Shown: one piece after another, positions 52,391 through 61,966 of the stretch
How positions within the stretch are numbered: the stretch's first letter is position 1
Layout: each line of letters starts with the position of its first letter
Assembly (NCBI RefSeq): GCF_003014475.1
Contig: NZ_PYGJ01000017.1
Coordinates: 43,793-107,792 of the forward strand
Direction of reading: 5' to 3'
Length of the DNA: 64,000 bases
From: Shimia abyssi
GTDB taxonomy: Bacteria; Pseudomonadota; Alphaproteobacteria; Rhodobacterales; Rhodobacteraceae
Made by a program: the position numbers and the translations under genes
Notes under the pieces: model-generated
Database searches by the model: none
The model's input: only the letters and a program-made list of their open reading frames with translations
Told to the model about the DNA's origin: nothing

Positions 52391-54280
52391 TTATTCGTAA
52401 TAGGTGTAGCCGTTGATCGAGTCGCGATAGGCACCCATGATCAGTTTGCGATCCGAGGCCTTCAGTGTGCCTTTTGAGATTGCGCCGTCAACCAGTCTGC
52501 GGAAGGCGGCAACGCAATCGTTGGGATCGTATTCGACGTAAGACAACACTTGGGAGATGGTATCGCCTTCTTGTTCGTGCAAGAGATCAAAGCTGCCATC
52601 AGCACTTAGGTCTAGTGTGACCACATTGGTGTCGCCAAAGAGATTGTGCAGGTCGCCCAGTGTCTCTTGGTAGGCACCGACGAAGAAGACACCAAGGTAG
52701 TATGGCTTGTCGTCGGGCAGGGAATGCACGGGAAGCGAAGGAGAGACGCCGTCGGCGAGGATGAACTTGTCGATTTTGCCGTCGCTGTCACAGGTAATGT
52801 CTGAAAGGATCGCGCGGCGGTCTGGCGTTTCGTCAAGCATTTGCAGCGGGATGATGGGGTGCAATTGATCAATGGCCCAAACATCGGGCAGGGATTGGAA
52901 CAGCGAGAAATTGCAGTGGTAAATGTCGGCGGCGTTTTCAAGCTGAGCGGTGACATCTGTGGCGTCCTCCATCGAGGCGACCAGCGATTTGATGCGCGCC
53001 ATCAGGTGCAGATAGATGCGTTCGGCGCGCGCCATCTGGCGTAGATCGATATAGCCGCGGCGGAAAAGCGCGCGCAGTTCGTTGCGATAAAAGCTGGCGT
53101 CGTTCCAGCATTCCTGAACGCGGTCTGGTGTCAGATACGTGAGGATTGCGGCGAGGTCGGCAAGCAGATGGTGGTCATCTGGGGCCACATCCGGCGCTGT
53201 TGGTGCGTCGTAAAGAGTAGATTCCAAAACGTTGAAGACCAGCATGGAGGATGTGGCCACCACGGCGCGTCCGCTTTCGGTGACAAGGGTGGGGTGATCG
53301 ATTTCCGCCTCGTCCATGGCGTAGGCCACGGTTTCTACAATATTGGCGGCGTATTCCTCAACCGTGTAATTTATGGAGTTTTCACTGGCGCGTTTTTCGC
53401 CGGTGTAGTCGATGCCCAGCCCGCCACCGAGATCGAGATGGGTCAGGGGTACGCCTTCGCGCTTGAGCTCGGTGAAATAGCGGCAGGCCTCGCCTACGGA
53501 GCGGCGCACGTCGTTAACGTCGGGCACTTGGCTGCCGAGATGAGAATGTTGCAATTTCAGGCAGTGCAGCAGACCGGCGTCACGCAGCTTGTCGAGTACG
53601 GCGACGAGCTGGTCGGTGTTCATGCCAAAGGTCGAGCGGTCGCCTGAGCTTTCCTGCCATTTGCCGCTGATTTGATTGGTGAGCTTTACGCGCACGCCCA
53701 AAAGCGGCTCGACGCCCAGTTCGCGGTAAACTTGGATCACCGTGTCGGCCTCTTTCGGGCTTTCGAGAACGATGACTGTATTAAAGCCCAGTTTGCGGGA
53801 GAGAGTGGCCAATGTGATAAACTCGGCATCCTTGACGCCATTGCAGACGATCAGGGCATTACGAGAGAGTTTGTGAGCCAGGGCGATCACAAGTTCAGGT
53901 TTCGAGCCAGCCTCTAGGCCGTAGTCTAGCGCTTCACCAAACTCTACGATGCGGTCGATGACTTGTGCTTGCTGATTGACTTTGATCGGGAAGACGCCGC
54001 GATATTCGCCAGTGTAACCGGTGTTTTTGATCGCGGTTCGGAAACTGCTATTGATGCGGTGAATTTCGTTTTCCAGATAGCTGGAAATGCGCACAAGCAT
54101 TGGGACGTGAATACCGCGCTCTTCGAGGTCTGAGACGATCGAAGGGAGGCTGATCGCGGGCGCGTTGGGGGCAAGCGGATTTTTGAGGCCAATTTCGCCG
54201 TTGTCCAAAGGCACGATGAGATCTTTGCCCCATTTGTCGATGCCATAGATGTCGCGGCCTGCGTCCACCGAATCTGTCAA
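52391..54280 (-). CDS. speA: Biosynthetic arginine decarboxylase
   Basis: 629 residues, as in SpeA. The start is TTG 54280, with GGGAGA about seven bases upstream; the nearest ATG (54285) meets a stop at once, and a GTG 12 bases later is an alternative. VPMLVRISSYLENEIHRINSSFRTAIKNTGYTGEYRGVFPIKVNQQAQVI contains the PLP Lys. LGVRVKLTNQISGKW, LDLGGGLGIDYTGE and the C-terminal YLGVFFVGAYQETLGDLHNLFGDTN are typical. It makes agmatine from arginine, the first step of the polyamine route in this operon. Confidence 0.94.
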   Translation of the reverse strand: MTDSVDAGRDIYGIDKWGKDLIVPLDNGEIGLKNPLAPNAPAISLPSIVSDLEERGIHVPMLVRISSYLENEIHRINSSFRTAIKNTGYTGEYRGVFPIKVNQQAQVIDRIVEFGEALDYGLEAGSKPELVIALAHKLSRNALIVCNGVKDAEFITLATLSRKLGFNTVIVLESPKEADTVIQVYRELGVEPLLGVRVKLTNQISGKWQESSGDRSTFGMNTDQLVAVLDKLRDAGLLHCLKLQHSHLGSQVPDVNDVRRSVGEACRYFTELKREGVPLTHLDLGGGLGIDYTGEKRASENSINYTVEEYAANIVETVAYAMDEAEIDHPTLVTESGRAVVATSSMLVFNVLESTLYDAPTAPDVAPDDHHLLADLAAILTYLTPDRVQECWNDASFYRNELRALFRRGYIDLRQMARAERIYLHLMARIKSLVASMEDATDVTAQLENAADIYHCNFSLFQSLPDVWAIDQLHPIIPLQMLDETPDRRAILSDITCDSDGKIDKFILADGVSPSLPVHSLPDDKPYYLGVFFVGAYQETLGDLHNLFGDTNVVTLDLSADGSFDLLHEQEGDTISQVLSYVEYDPNDCVAAFRRLVDGAISKGTLKASDRKLIMGAYRDSINGYTYYE

Positions 54281-54426
54281 TCCATCGTCTCCCGTTCGTG
54301 CGTTTGTTCAAGGATAGCGTCGTTTAAGTTGAAGTGGTGAGTCTTCCAAGCTTTTTTGCGGCGTAGCGGACAAAAGAAACGGTGTGCCTGAACGCAAAGA
54401 ACAATGGTAGCGAGTATGGCTCGTAG

Positions 54427-54446
54427 GTCGGACAAGATTGTCCGAC
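54427..54446. repeat. Dispersed palindrome GTCGGACAA-GA-TTGTCCGAC (copy 2)
   Basis: Nine-base arms identical to those of the palindrome at 29631-29658, with GA at the centre. It lies between speA and pckA, 13 bases before a strong terminator. Confidence 0.75.
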
Positions 54447-54459
54447 TAACCACGAATCA

Positions 54460-54489
54460 AAAAGCCCCGACCAATTGGTCGGGGCTTTT
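54460..54489 (-). terminator. Strong bidirectional Rho-independent terminator of pckA
   Basis: AAAAGCCCCGACC-AATT-GGTCGGGGCTTTT is a perfect 30-bp palindrome with T-runs on both strands, 20 bases downstream of the pckA stop. It is the clearest terminator in the window. Confidence 0.9.
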
Positions 54490-54509
54490 GTGCGTGTCTA
54501 TTGGTAGTT

Positions 54510-56108
54510 TCACCCAATTGTCGCGGCGCGAACGTCGGCGTCAATAAAGGGGAGGTATTGTTCGAAGTTCTCCGCGAACATACTCACCAGCTTTTCGGCT
54601 TGCGCATCGTATGAGTCTTTATCTTCCCATGTCGAGCGTGGATCGAGCAGACCGGCATCGACGCCGGGCACAGTTACTGGAACTTCGAAGCCGAAGTTGG
54701 GATCTTTGCGAAACGTGGATTCGTTCAAAGAACCGTCCAGTGCCGCCGTTAGCAAAGCGCGGGTTGCCTTGATCGGCATGCGATTGCCGGTCCCATATGC
54801 GCCGCCAGTCCAACCCGTGTTAACCAGCCAGCAGGTGGTGCCATGATCAGCGATTTTTTGGCGCAGCAGCGCACCATAGACTTCCGGGCGCCGCGGCATG
54901 AAAGGCGCACCGTAGCAGGTCGAAAAGGCCGGCTTGGGTTCAGTCACGCCACGTTCTGTACCTGCCATTTTGGCGGTAAAGCCCGACAAGAAGTGGTATT
55001 CGGCTTGGGCCGGAGTCAGACGAGCAATGGGGGGCAGAATGCCAAATGCGTCGCAGGTCAACATGATGACATTCTTGGGATGACCGCCGAGCCCGCTATC
55101 CGAAGCGTTCGGGATATAATCCAGCGGGTATGCGCAGCGCATGTTTTCTGTCAGGCTGCTATCCTCGAAATCCAGCTCCTTGGTGTCTTCATCGTAGACC
55201 ATGTTTTCGATCACGGTGCCGAACATTTTGGTGGTGGCATAGATTTCAGGCTCGGCCTCGGGATTAAGGCCAATGGTTTTGGCATAGCAACCGCCTTCGA
55301 AGTTAAAGGAGCCGCGGTTAGACCACCCGTGTTCGTCATCCCCGATCAGCGTGCGGTTCGGATCAGCCGACAGCGTGGTCTTGCCTGTACCAGACAGGCC
55401 GAAGAACACGGCAGAATCAATTGGGTTGCCATTAGCGTGGTTGGCCGAGCAGTGCATCGGCATCACGCCTTTGTCCGGCAGAATGTAGTTTAGTACGCTG
55501 AAGACAGATTTCTTGTTTTCACCAGCGTACTCAGTATTACCGATCAGTATCAATTTGCGATCCAGATTCACCGCGATCACGGTTTCTGTGCGGCAGCCGT
55601 GTTTAGCTGGATCAGCTTTGAAGCTAGGGCAGTTGATGATCGTGAAGTCAGAGGTGAATGTGTCAAGCGCAGCCCGCTCTGGGCGACGCAACAGGTGGCG
55701 AATAAAGAGGTTGTGCCAAGCTAGCTCGTTGATGACGCGTACATTCAGAGTCAGAGTTGGATCAGCCCCTGCAAAAAGATCCTGCACATAATAATCGCGG
55801 CCTTTCATGTGTGTGACCATGTCGTCATAGAGACGATCAAATGCGTCGGGGGCCATGGGCGCATTATTGTCCCACCAAATTGTGTTTTCAGTGGTGGGTG
55901 TACGCACTGTAAATTTGTCGTTGGGTGAGCGACCAGTGAACTCGCCGGTGCTGACTAGAAAGGTGCCGCCTTGGCCAAGTGAACCCTCTCCATTCTTCAG
56001 CGCAGCCTCGACAAGGGCTGGCTCCATAAGGTTGTAATAGACATTGCCCGCTCCTTCGATCCCTTGATCTTCGAGGCGGAACTGCGGGTTTACCCGTCCA
56101 AATGTCAT
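54510..56108 (-). CDS. pckA: Phosphoenolpyruvate carboxykinase (ATP)
   Basis: 532 residues from ATG 56108, with AGGAG seven bases upstream; GTG 56114 is too near that site. [62 protein letters not shown] (kinase-1a and kinase-2 motifs) and [13 protein letters not shown] identify the ATP-dependent enzyme. It converts oxaloacetate to PEP in gluconeogenesis, needed for growth on organic acids, glycerol-free carbon and aromatic products. Divergent from chvI, an arrangement common in alphaproteobacteria where ChvI controls pckA. Confidence 0.96.
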   Translation of the reverse strand: MTFGRVNPQFRLEDQGIEGAGNVYYNLMEPALVEAALKNGEGSLGQGGTFLVSTGEFTGRSPNDKFTVRTPTTENTIWWDNNAPMAPDAFDRLYDDMVTHMKGRDYYVQDLFAGADPTLTLNVRVINELAWHNLFIRHLLRRPERAALDTFTSDFTIINCPSFKADPAKHGCRTETVIAVNLDRKLILIGNTEYAGENKKSVFSVLNYILPDKGVMPMHCSANHANGNPIDSAVFFGLSGTGKTTLSADPNRTLIGDDEHGWSNRGSFNFEGGCYAKTIGLNPEAEPEIYATTKMFGTVIENMVYDEDTKELDFEDSSLTENMRCAYPLDYIPNASDSGLGGHPKNVIMLTCDAFGILPPIARLTPAQAEYHFLSGFTAKMAGTERGVTEPKPAFSTCYGAPFMPRRPEVYGALLRQKIADHGTTCWLVNTGWTGGAYGTGNRMPIKATRALLTAALDGSLNESTFRKDPNFGFEVPVTVPGVDAGLLDPRSTWEDKDSYDAQAEKLVSMFAENFEQYLPFIDADVRAATIG

Positions 56109-56483
56109 TGTCACACTCCTGTTGCCGGCTCAGTTCGAGGCGGCGGTCATTGATAGCAGCGACCGGGTTTCACGGCCCTGACCAGCTCTCTCCTTGAGCC
56201 GGTGAGTGCTCTTAACATGCGGAATACGTGTCGGGACAGGGCGGATTATCGCAGTTAGCGCAATCACTTACAGTTTAGCGCAACCATCCATGACGTTCGG
56301 AAGCTTTCCGCTCAATTATGAGACGATAAGTGAGGCATATTAGTCATTGCTTAGCAAAATCCGTGTCAAATAAGTCCGGTTTGTGACGCGAATCGCACTT
56401 TTGGATTGATTGCCATGGGGTGAAATGCGCATAATACGTTAAAAAACAGGCAATAATAAACGAGCAGTAAAAGGACCCGACCC
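56109..56483. promoter_or_regulatory. Divergent pckA/chvI promoter region
   Basis: About 375 bases without a gene, A+T-rich towards chvI (GCATAATACGTTAAAAAACAGG at about 56429). Both promoters must lie here, and ChvI may bind, but I see no defined operator. Confidence 0.45.
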
Positions 56484-57185
56484 ATGTCGAAGATCGCCCT
56501 TGTGGACGACGACAGGAATATCCTGACGTCGGTTTCCATTACCCTTGAGGCTGAGGGATTTGAAGTAGAGACCTACCACGACGGACAGCAAGCGCTGGAT
56601 GCTTTCAACAAAAAGCTTCCCGATATGGCTGTTCTGGACATTAAAATGCCGCGCATGGACGGCATGGATCTGTTGCAGCGTCTGCGGCAGAAAACGTCGA
56701 TGCCGGTCATTTTTCTGACATCCAAGGATGATGAGATTGACGAAGTGTTGGGCCTGCGCATGGGCGCAGATGACTATGTTAAGAAGCCGTTTTCACAGCG
56801 CTTGCTGGTTGAACGTATTCGCGCGTTGTTGCGTCGGCAAGAAGCCGTAGATGGCGATATTGTAGGCGATACCGAAGACACTAAGGTGATGAGCCGCGGC
56901 GAATTGGTTATGGACCCGTTGCGCCATTCGGTCAGTTGGAAGGGCAAGGACGTTACACTAACTGTAACGGAGTTTTTGTTGCTTCAGGCACTTGCCCAGC
57001 GTCCGGGATTTGTAAAAAGCCGAGATCAGTTGATGGATGTGGCATATGATGATCAGGTCTATGTCGATGACCGCACGATCGATAGTCACATCAAACGTTT
57101 GCGCAAAAAAATGCGCTCTGTCGATAATGATTTCTCGGCAATTGAGACCCTCTATGGCATCGGCTATAGGTATAATGAAGAGTAA
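56484..57185 (+). CDS. chvI: Response regulator ChvI (OmpR family)
   Basis: 233 residues. The receiver domain has ALVDDDRN (acid pocket), phospho-acceptor Asp52 in [12 protein letters not shown], and the switch residues in [10 protein letters not shown] and VKKPFS. The C-terminal OmpR-type winged helix contains [50 protein letters not shown]. With ChvG it forms the cell-envelope/acid stress and carbon-linked two-component system of alphaproteobacteria. Start ATG 56484 with AAAAGGA upstream. Confidence 0.93.
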   Translation: MSKIALVDDDRNILTSVSITLEAEGFEVETYHDGQQALDAFNKKLPDMAVLDIKMPRMDGMDLLQRLRQKTSMPVIFLTSKDDEIDEVLGLRMGADDYVKKPFSQRLLVERIRALLRRQEAVDGDIVGDTEDTKVMSRGELVMDPLRHSVSWKGKDVTLTVTEFLLLQALAQRPGFVKSRDQLMDVAYDDQVYVDDRTIDSHIKRLRKKMRSVDNDFSAIETLYGIGYRYNEE

Positions 57186-57208
57186 GAGCGGCAGCCGGAA
57201 GGACTGAA

Positions 57209-58906
57209 GTGCGCGAGATGGCCCAGGGGCGGGACGGAGACGTTGTATTGGGCGATGACTGGGTCGCGCCCGAGGCCAATGTCGAAAAGGAATTGCGGGG
57301 GCGTCGCGAAAGACGGCGCCTGCTGCCGCTATCAAAGTCACCTCTCACTAGAAAGATCATAACCTTTAATTTGATCGCTTTGTTGGTGTTGGGTGGTGGT
57401 ATTTTGTACCTCAATTCAGCGCGGGATGGATTTGCCGTTCAGCGCGCCGCGGGTTTGATGACCGAGGCGCGTTTGATTGCTGGAGCTTTCGAGGTGCAGA
57501 TACCTGCGGGAGCGCCTGTAAATTTGGCGACCGGGGATGGCGTAGATGTTGGGACATCGCTAGAAAAGCTGCCGCTTCGCACCGGAACACACGTCTTTGT
57601 TTTCGACACCGCGCAGAACGAGGTCGGCATGCGAGCGGGCGACGCCTCTGCGGACGCGGCTTCTGCCCTTGCTGAGCGTCCGCAAGGAATACCGTTTACG
57701 ACAGCGTTGAATTGGTTTTGGGGCCTTTTTCGAGGGGGCGACGAAGACAGCGTAAATTCGCAACGACCAACAATTGATGAACAAGTGCGCGAGCTCACGG
57801 ATCAAGCGCTTGAAGGTCAGGAACAACTGGTTGCGTTGGAGGATCCGCGTGGTGCAAGCGTTTTCGCCGTCGCGGTACCCATATCACAAGGGAGTTCAAT
57901 CGTTGGCGCAGTGGTTTTGACGAGCGCTGTAGGTGAACTGGACCAAATGGTACGTTCCGAGCGAGAACGCGTATTGCAGATGATCCTGATTGCGACGGTT
58001 GTGTCGGTTGGCCTATCCATGGTTTTGGCTTCGACCATATCAAACCCACTTTCGGATCTGGCTGCGGCTGCGGAAATCGGACGTGACACCGATACACGCA
58101 AGGTGAATCCCGGTCGAGTGCGCATCCCTGATTTGACTGCACGTCCGGATGAGATCGGACGATTGTCAGGAGCGCTTCGAGGTATGGTGTCAGCGCTGTA
58201 TGATCGCATTGATAGCAATGAACAGTTTGCCGCCGACGTCGCACATGAAATTAAGAACCCGCTTGCGTCCCTTCGGTCTGCCGTTGGGTCGCTGCGCTTG
58301 GTCAAAAAGGAAGAACATCGAGAAAAACTGCTAGATGTGATTGAGCACGATGTGCGGCGTTTGGACAGGTTGGTTAGCGACATTTCCAACGCCTCGCGGC
58401 TTGATAGTGAGCTAGTCAAAGAGGAAGAAGAACAATTCAACCTGTTGGCGATGATTGGAAATCTTGCCCAATACCTTGGAGAGGATGCAAAGGGCAAAGG
58501 GATCGAGTTCATCACGGATATGCCTGAGACACCCATTGAGATTAATGGGCTTGAAGCGAGGCTGGCGCAGGTTTTTGTCAATCTGATCACAAACGCAATC
58601 AGTTTCTGCGAAGATGGCGACGCAATCCGGTTGTGGGCGCGCAAACGAGAGAACCGTGTTTTGATTGTTGTCGAAGACACCGGGCCGGGAATTCCGGAAC
58701 AAGCATTGAACAAGATTTTCAATCGGTTCTATTCGCATCGACCAGAAAACCAATTCGGCAACAACTCTGGTCTGGGCCTTGCGATTTCGAAACAAATCGT
58801 CGAAGCACATGGCGGTGTGATCTGGGCCGAAAATATTCGACCCACCGAAGCTGATGTAACCTCTGATCCGTTGGGAGCAAGGTTTGTTGTTGGTTTGCCA
58901 GTTTAA
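57209..58906 (+). CDS. chvG: Sensor histidine kinase ChvG
   Basis: 565 residues from GTG 57209. Membrane helices at about 50-68 and 257-277 enclose a periplasmic sensor region of some 190 residues. A HAMP domain (about 278-335), H-box with His346 (FAADVAHEIKNPLASLRSAVGSL) and catalytic ATPase domain (NLITNAISFCEDG, VEDTGPGIPEQALNKIFNRFYSHRP, GLGLAISKQIVEAHGG) follow. It phosphorylates ChvI, encoded just upstream. The unusually charged cytoplasmic N-terminus (about 45 residues) is typical of ChvG. Confidence 0.93.
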   Translation: MREMAQGRDGDVVLGDDWVAPEANVEKELRGRRERRRLLPLSKSPLTRKIITFNLIALLVLGGGILYLNSARDGFAVQRAAGLMTEARLIAGAFEVQIPAGAPVNLATGDGVDVGTSLEKLPLRTGTHVFVFDTAQNEVGMRAGDASADAASALAERPQGIPFTTALNWFWGLFRGGDEDSVNSQRPTIDEQVRELTDQALEGQEQLVALEDPRGASVFAVAVPISQGSSIVGAVVLTSAVGELDQMVRSERERVLQMILIATVVSVGLSMVLASTISNPLSDLAAAAEIGRDTDTRKVNPGRVRIPDLTARPDEIGRLSGALRGMVSALYDRIDSNEQFAADVAHEIKNPLASLRSAVGSLRLVKKEEHREKLLDVIEHDVRRLDRLVSDISNASRLDSELVKEEEEQFNLLAMIGNLAQYLGEDAKGKGIEFITDMPETPIEINGLEARLAQVFVNLITNAISFCEDGDAIRLWARKRENRVLIVVEDTGPGIPEQALNKIFNRFYSHRPENQFGNNSGLGLAISKQIVEAHGGVIWAENIRPTEADVTSDPLGARFVVGLPV

Positions 58907-58936
58907 GCGAGATCGGCGACCGGTCAGGGGCTGTTC

Positions 58937-59377
58937 GTGATCGCTAGGTCAGAGAGAACTGAGCAACAGTTGCTACATGCCTCGTGCGTTTCGTTGAGCG
59001 GGCGCGGAGTACTGATAACCGGAGCTTCGGGGAGTGGAAAATCCGGGCTGGCCCTTCAATTGATGGCATTTGGCGCTCAATTGGTTTCGGATGATCAGAC
59101 ATTGTTGACGGTTCGTGATGAAAAGCTCATTGCCGTATGCCCAGAAACTATTCGTGGTCAAGTGGAAGCTCGCGGTATCGGCATTCTGAACGCTCAGGCT
59201 GTAGAGAGTACTCAGGTCGTTTTATCGATCGACCTCAACCGCAGAGAGACAGACAGGTTGCCACAACCACATGAAATGCGGCTATTGGGGCAAAACGTCC
59301 CGTTGTATTATAAGGTGAACGCCCCACATTTTGCGGCAGGGATAATGCAATTCTTGCGCTTGGGAAGAGGTGCGTGA
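58937..59377 (+). CDS. hprK: HPr kinase/phosphorylase, short alphaproteobacterial form
   Basis: 146 residues from GTG 58937; this is only the C-terminal kinase domain of the ~310-residue Gram-positive enzyme, the normal state in alphaproteobacteria. P-loop GASGSGKSGLALQL and QLVSDDQTLLTV are present, as is the signature RGQVEARGIGILNAQ. It phosphorylates HPr at a serine and so links metabolite levels to the PTS. Overlaps rapZ by four bases. Confidence 0.92.
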   Translation: MIARSERTEQQLLHASCVSLSGRGVLITGASGSGKSGLALQLMAFGAQLVSDDQTLLTVRDEKLIAVCPETIRGQVEARGIGILNAQAVESTQVVLSIDLNRRETDRLPQPHEMRLLGQNVPLYYKVNAPHFAAGIMQFLRLGRGA

Positions 59378-60306
59378 CGACCATGACGGATGCTATAGAT
59401 TCTGAGCAACGACTGGTTCTGGTGACCGGCCCTTCGGGGGCAGGTCGGTCAACCGCAATTCGTACGTTGGAAGATGCGGGATACGAGACCATCGACAACA
59501 TGCCGCTTGGCTTGCTGGAAAGGTTGTTTGCTGGCCCGTTGACGCGCCCCATGGCTCTTGGGGTGGACACAAGAAACAGAGACTTTTCGCCACAGGCGCT
59601 GCTTGAAACGTTAGATCAGTTGCGTGATTTGCCCGGTCTTTCGCCGGAATTGTTGTTTCTCGATTGCCATCAGGACGTATTGATGCGCCGTTATAATGAA
59701 ACGCGGCGTCGTCATCCTATGGCACCTGACACAAGTCCACGAGAAGGAATTGAACGCGAGTTTGCGATGCTGCAATTGGTCCGCGACATGGCGGATGTTC
59801 TGATTGACACGTCTTCACTGTCGCCACATGAATTGCGCGCCTCGGTTGAGAAATGGTTTGCCAATCCAGGTCGGCAATCGCTCGCATTGACCATTCAGTC
59901 TTTTAGTTACAAGCGGGCGTTGCCACAGGTGGCCGATCTGGTGTTTGATTGTCGGTTCCTTCGAAACCCCCACTGGATTGAAAACCTCCGCCCTTTGACC
60001 GGATTAGACTCATTGGTCGGTGAATATGTCTCCGAAGACGAACACTTTGCGCCATTTACAGAGCGGTTGATGGGAATGGTGGAAATGCTTCTACCAGCAT
60101 ATATCGGGGAGGGGCGTAGCCACATGGTAATTACGTTCGGATGTACCGGCGGAAAGCATCGTTCGGTATTCATTGCAGAAACTGTTGCGCAAGCCCTTGC
60201 GCAACAGGGGTGGCAAGTGTCAATAAGACACCGCGAACTTAACAAGTTTGCGACATTATCCGGAAAGAACCGGCCGGACGTGTTAGATGGAGAGGCGAAA
60301 GCGTGA
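59374..60306 (+). CDS. rapZ: RapZ/YvcJ-family nucleotide-binding RNase adapter
   Basis: 310 residues from GTG 59374 (ATG 59383 is possible). The N-terminal P-loop is VTGPSGAGRSTAIRTLEDAGYETIDNMPLGLL. DVLMRRYNETRRRHPMAP and the C-terminal VITFGCTGGKHRSVFIAETVA (the ligand- and RNA-binding domain) are strongly conserved. In enterobacteria RapZ directs RNase E to GlmZ; in alphaproteobacteria the role is less clear. Position between hprK and the PTS genes is a conserved arrangement. Confidence 0.93.
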   Translation: MTTMTDAIDSEQRLVLVTGPSGAGRSTAIRTLEDAGYETIDNMPLGLLERLFAGPLTRPMALGVDTRNRDFSPQALLETLDQLRDLPGLSPELLFLDCHQDVLMRRYNETRRRHPMAPDTSPREGIEREFAMLQLVRDMADVLIDTSSLSPHELRASVEKWFANPGRQSLALTIQSFSYKRALPQVADLVFDCRFLRNPHWIENLRPLTGLDSLVGEYVSEDEHFAPFTERLMGMVEMLLPAYIGEGRSHMVITFGCTGGKHRSVFIAETVAQALAQQGWQVSIRHRELNKFATLSGKNRPDVLDGEAKA

Positions 60307-60695
60307 TCGGTATTGTGATCGTGGCACACGGCGGACTGGCAAAGGAATATCTGGCCGCAATGGAACATGTAGTTGGGTCACTTCATGGCGCGCGCGCAAT
60401 AACCATAGATGCCGAACACGATCGCCCAGCTAAGCAAAAAGAAATTTGTGCCGCCGCAGACGATGTCGACCGAGGCCAAGGGGTGATTATCGTGACCGAC
60501 ATGTTCGGTGGCTCTCCGTCGAATTTGAGTCTCATGGCATGTGCGCCGGAAAACCGGCGCATCCTGTACGGCGCAAATTTGCCAATGTTGATCAAATTGG
60601 CGAAGTCTCGCCATTTGCCAGTGCCTGATGCGGTGCGCACCTCTCTTGAGGCCGGACGCAAATATATTGATAGTCAAAACATACAAACGGATTGA
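60303..60695 (+). CDS. PTS EIIA component, mannose (fructose) family
   Basis: 130 residues from GTG 60303, overlapping the rapZ stop. MIGIVIVAHGGLAKEYLAAMEHVVG carries the phosphorylated His9. GVIIVTDMFGGSPSNLSLM is the conserved second motif. No EIIB or EIIC gene is nearby, so the phosphoryl chain EI-HPr-EIIA probably serves regulation and not sugar transport. Confidence 0.92.
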   Translation: MIGIVIVAHGGLAKEYLAAMEHVVGSLHGARAITIDAEHDRPAKQKEICAAADDVDRGQGVIIVTDMFGGSPSNLSLMACAPENRRILYGANLPMLIKLAKSRHLPVPDAVRTSLEAGRKYIDSQNIQTD

Positions 60696-60700
60696 ATAGA

Positions 60701-60979
60701 ATGTCCGCAACGACTTCCCGCTCTTTGAAGATAATTAACGAAAAAGGATTGCACGCGCGCGCTTCTGCCAAACTGGTGGAAGTTGTCGAAGGATTTGACG
60801 CGACCGCCGAAGTATCAAAGGATGGGTTGAGTGCGGGCGGCGACAGTATTATGGGACTGCTGATGTTGGCGGCCAGCAAAGGGACATCGATTGATGTTGC
60901 AACCAACGGGCCGGATGCCAATGCTTTGGCGGATGCGATCCAAGCGCTGGTCGAGGACAAGTTTGGGGAAGGGTTTTGA
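60701..60979 (+). CDS. Phosphocarrier protein HPr
   Basis: 92 residues from ATG 60701 (a TTG at 60692 overlapping the previous stop is the alternative). KIINEKGLHARASAKLVEVV contains the active His18, and AGGDSIMGLLMLAASKG the regulatory serine targeted by HprK. Cytoplasmic partner of the EIIA encoded just upstream. Confidence 0.93.
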   Translation: MSATTSRSLKIINEKGLHARASAKLVEVVEGFDATAEVSKDGLSAGGDSIMGLLMLAASKGTSIDVATNGPDANALADAIQALVEDKFGEGF

Positions 60980-61009
60980 CACTGTAAGTGTCGTATAAGG
61001 AAATGAACC

Positions 61010-61909
61010 GTGGTGGAAACATTGCCACAGCCGCGTGCGGCAAAAAGGGAAAAGAAGGACGAAGGTCAGACCTATGACCGTCGCACGCTGACCTATGCAA
61101 ATTCCTTTGACGATCGCTGGACGTCGACGGCCATAAAAACCATCGAGTGGTTCACTGGGAAATTGACCGTGCTGCGCATGGTAAACAAGTTTGAGCGCCA
61201 GAATGCTGAGTTCCGAGGTCAGAGTTTCTGGCGCGGTGCCCTCAATATTATGGGAATCGACCTGTTAACCCCGGAGGAGCAATTAGCGAATATTCCCAAA
61301 ACAGGGCCCGTTGTGGTCGTTGCCAACCATCCGCATGGTATGGTCGATGGGATGATCTTCGCTGACCTGATTGGTCGTGTGCGTCAGGATTATCGTATCC
61401 TGACCAGATCTGTTCTTACCGGGCTGGATGAAGCGGCAACGTCATTCATGATCCCGGTGCCATTCCCGCATGATCCGGAAGCACAGCGAAAAATGGTAGA
61501 GATGCGCGCCAAATCCATGGCGCATCTCGCTGAAGGTGGTGTGGTGGCGCTGTTCCCGTCGGGTGTCGTTATGTCGTCGGATTCATGGTGGGGTTCACCT
61601 GTCGAGCGTGAATGGAATGTGTTCACGGCTAAAATGATTCGCAAATCGGGTGCTACGGTGGTGCCGTTGTTCTTTCCCGGCCACAATTCGCGGGCCTATC
61701 AGATCGCCTGCCAAGTTTCCCCCATTCTTCGCCAGGGTCTGCTTTTGCACGAAATTGTTCGGTCCTGTCACAAGCCTCAGGCACCTATTGTTGGCGCACC
61801 TTTGACAGAAGAGCAAATGGCAACGCTGGCAAAGGACCCACGAGGGTTCATGGCTTGGCTTCGAGAACATACTTTATCCTTGGGCCAAGCCTCCAAACAC
61901 AATTCCTGA
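61010..61909 (+). CDS. Lysophospholipid acyltransferase family protein (PlsC-like)
   Basis: 299 residues, GTG start 61010. VVVANHPHGMVDGMIFADLI contains the HxxxxD catalytic motif, and EGGVVALFPSGVVMSSDSWWG the substrate-binding second motif of glycerolphosphate acyltransferases. No clear signal peptide; one weak hydrophobic segment, so probably peripheral to the inner membrane. It may acylate a lysophospholipid or an ornithine-lipid precursor (OlsA-like); no olsB is adjacent. Follows HPr by 30 bases and may be read with it. Confidence 0.82.
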   Translation: MVETLPQPRAAKREKKDEGQTYDRRTLTYANSFDDRWTSTAIKTIEWFTGKLTVLRMVNKFERQNAEFRGQSFWRGALNIMGIDLLTPEEQLANIPKTGPVVVVANHPHGMVDGMIFADLIGRVRQDYRILTRSVLTGLDEAATSFMIPVPFPHDPEAQRKMVEMRAKSMAHLAEGGVVALFPSGVVMSSDSWWGSPVEREWNVFTAKMIRKSGATVVPLFFPGHNSRAYQIACQVSPILRQGLLLHEIVRSCHKPQAPIVGAPLTEEQMATLAKDPRGFMAWLREHTLSLGQASKHNS

Positions 61910-61966
61910 GCGTGCAAAAGTTGCCTCAAACACTTGCAGATTCAGCCTAAGCGGAGCTCAGTTGAA

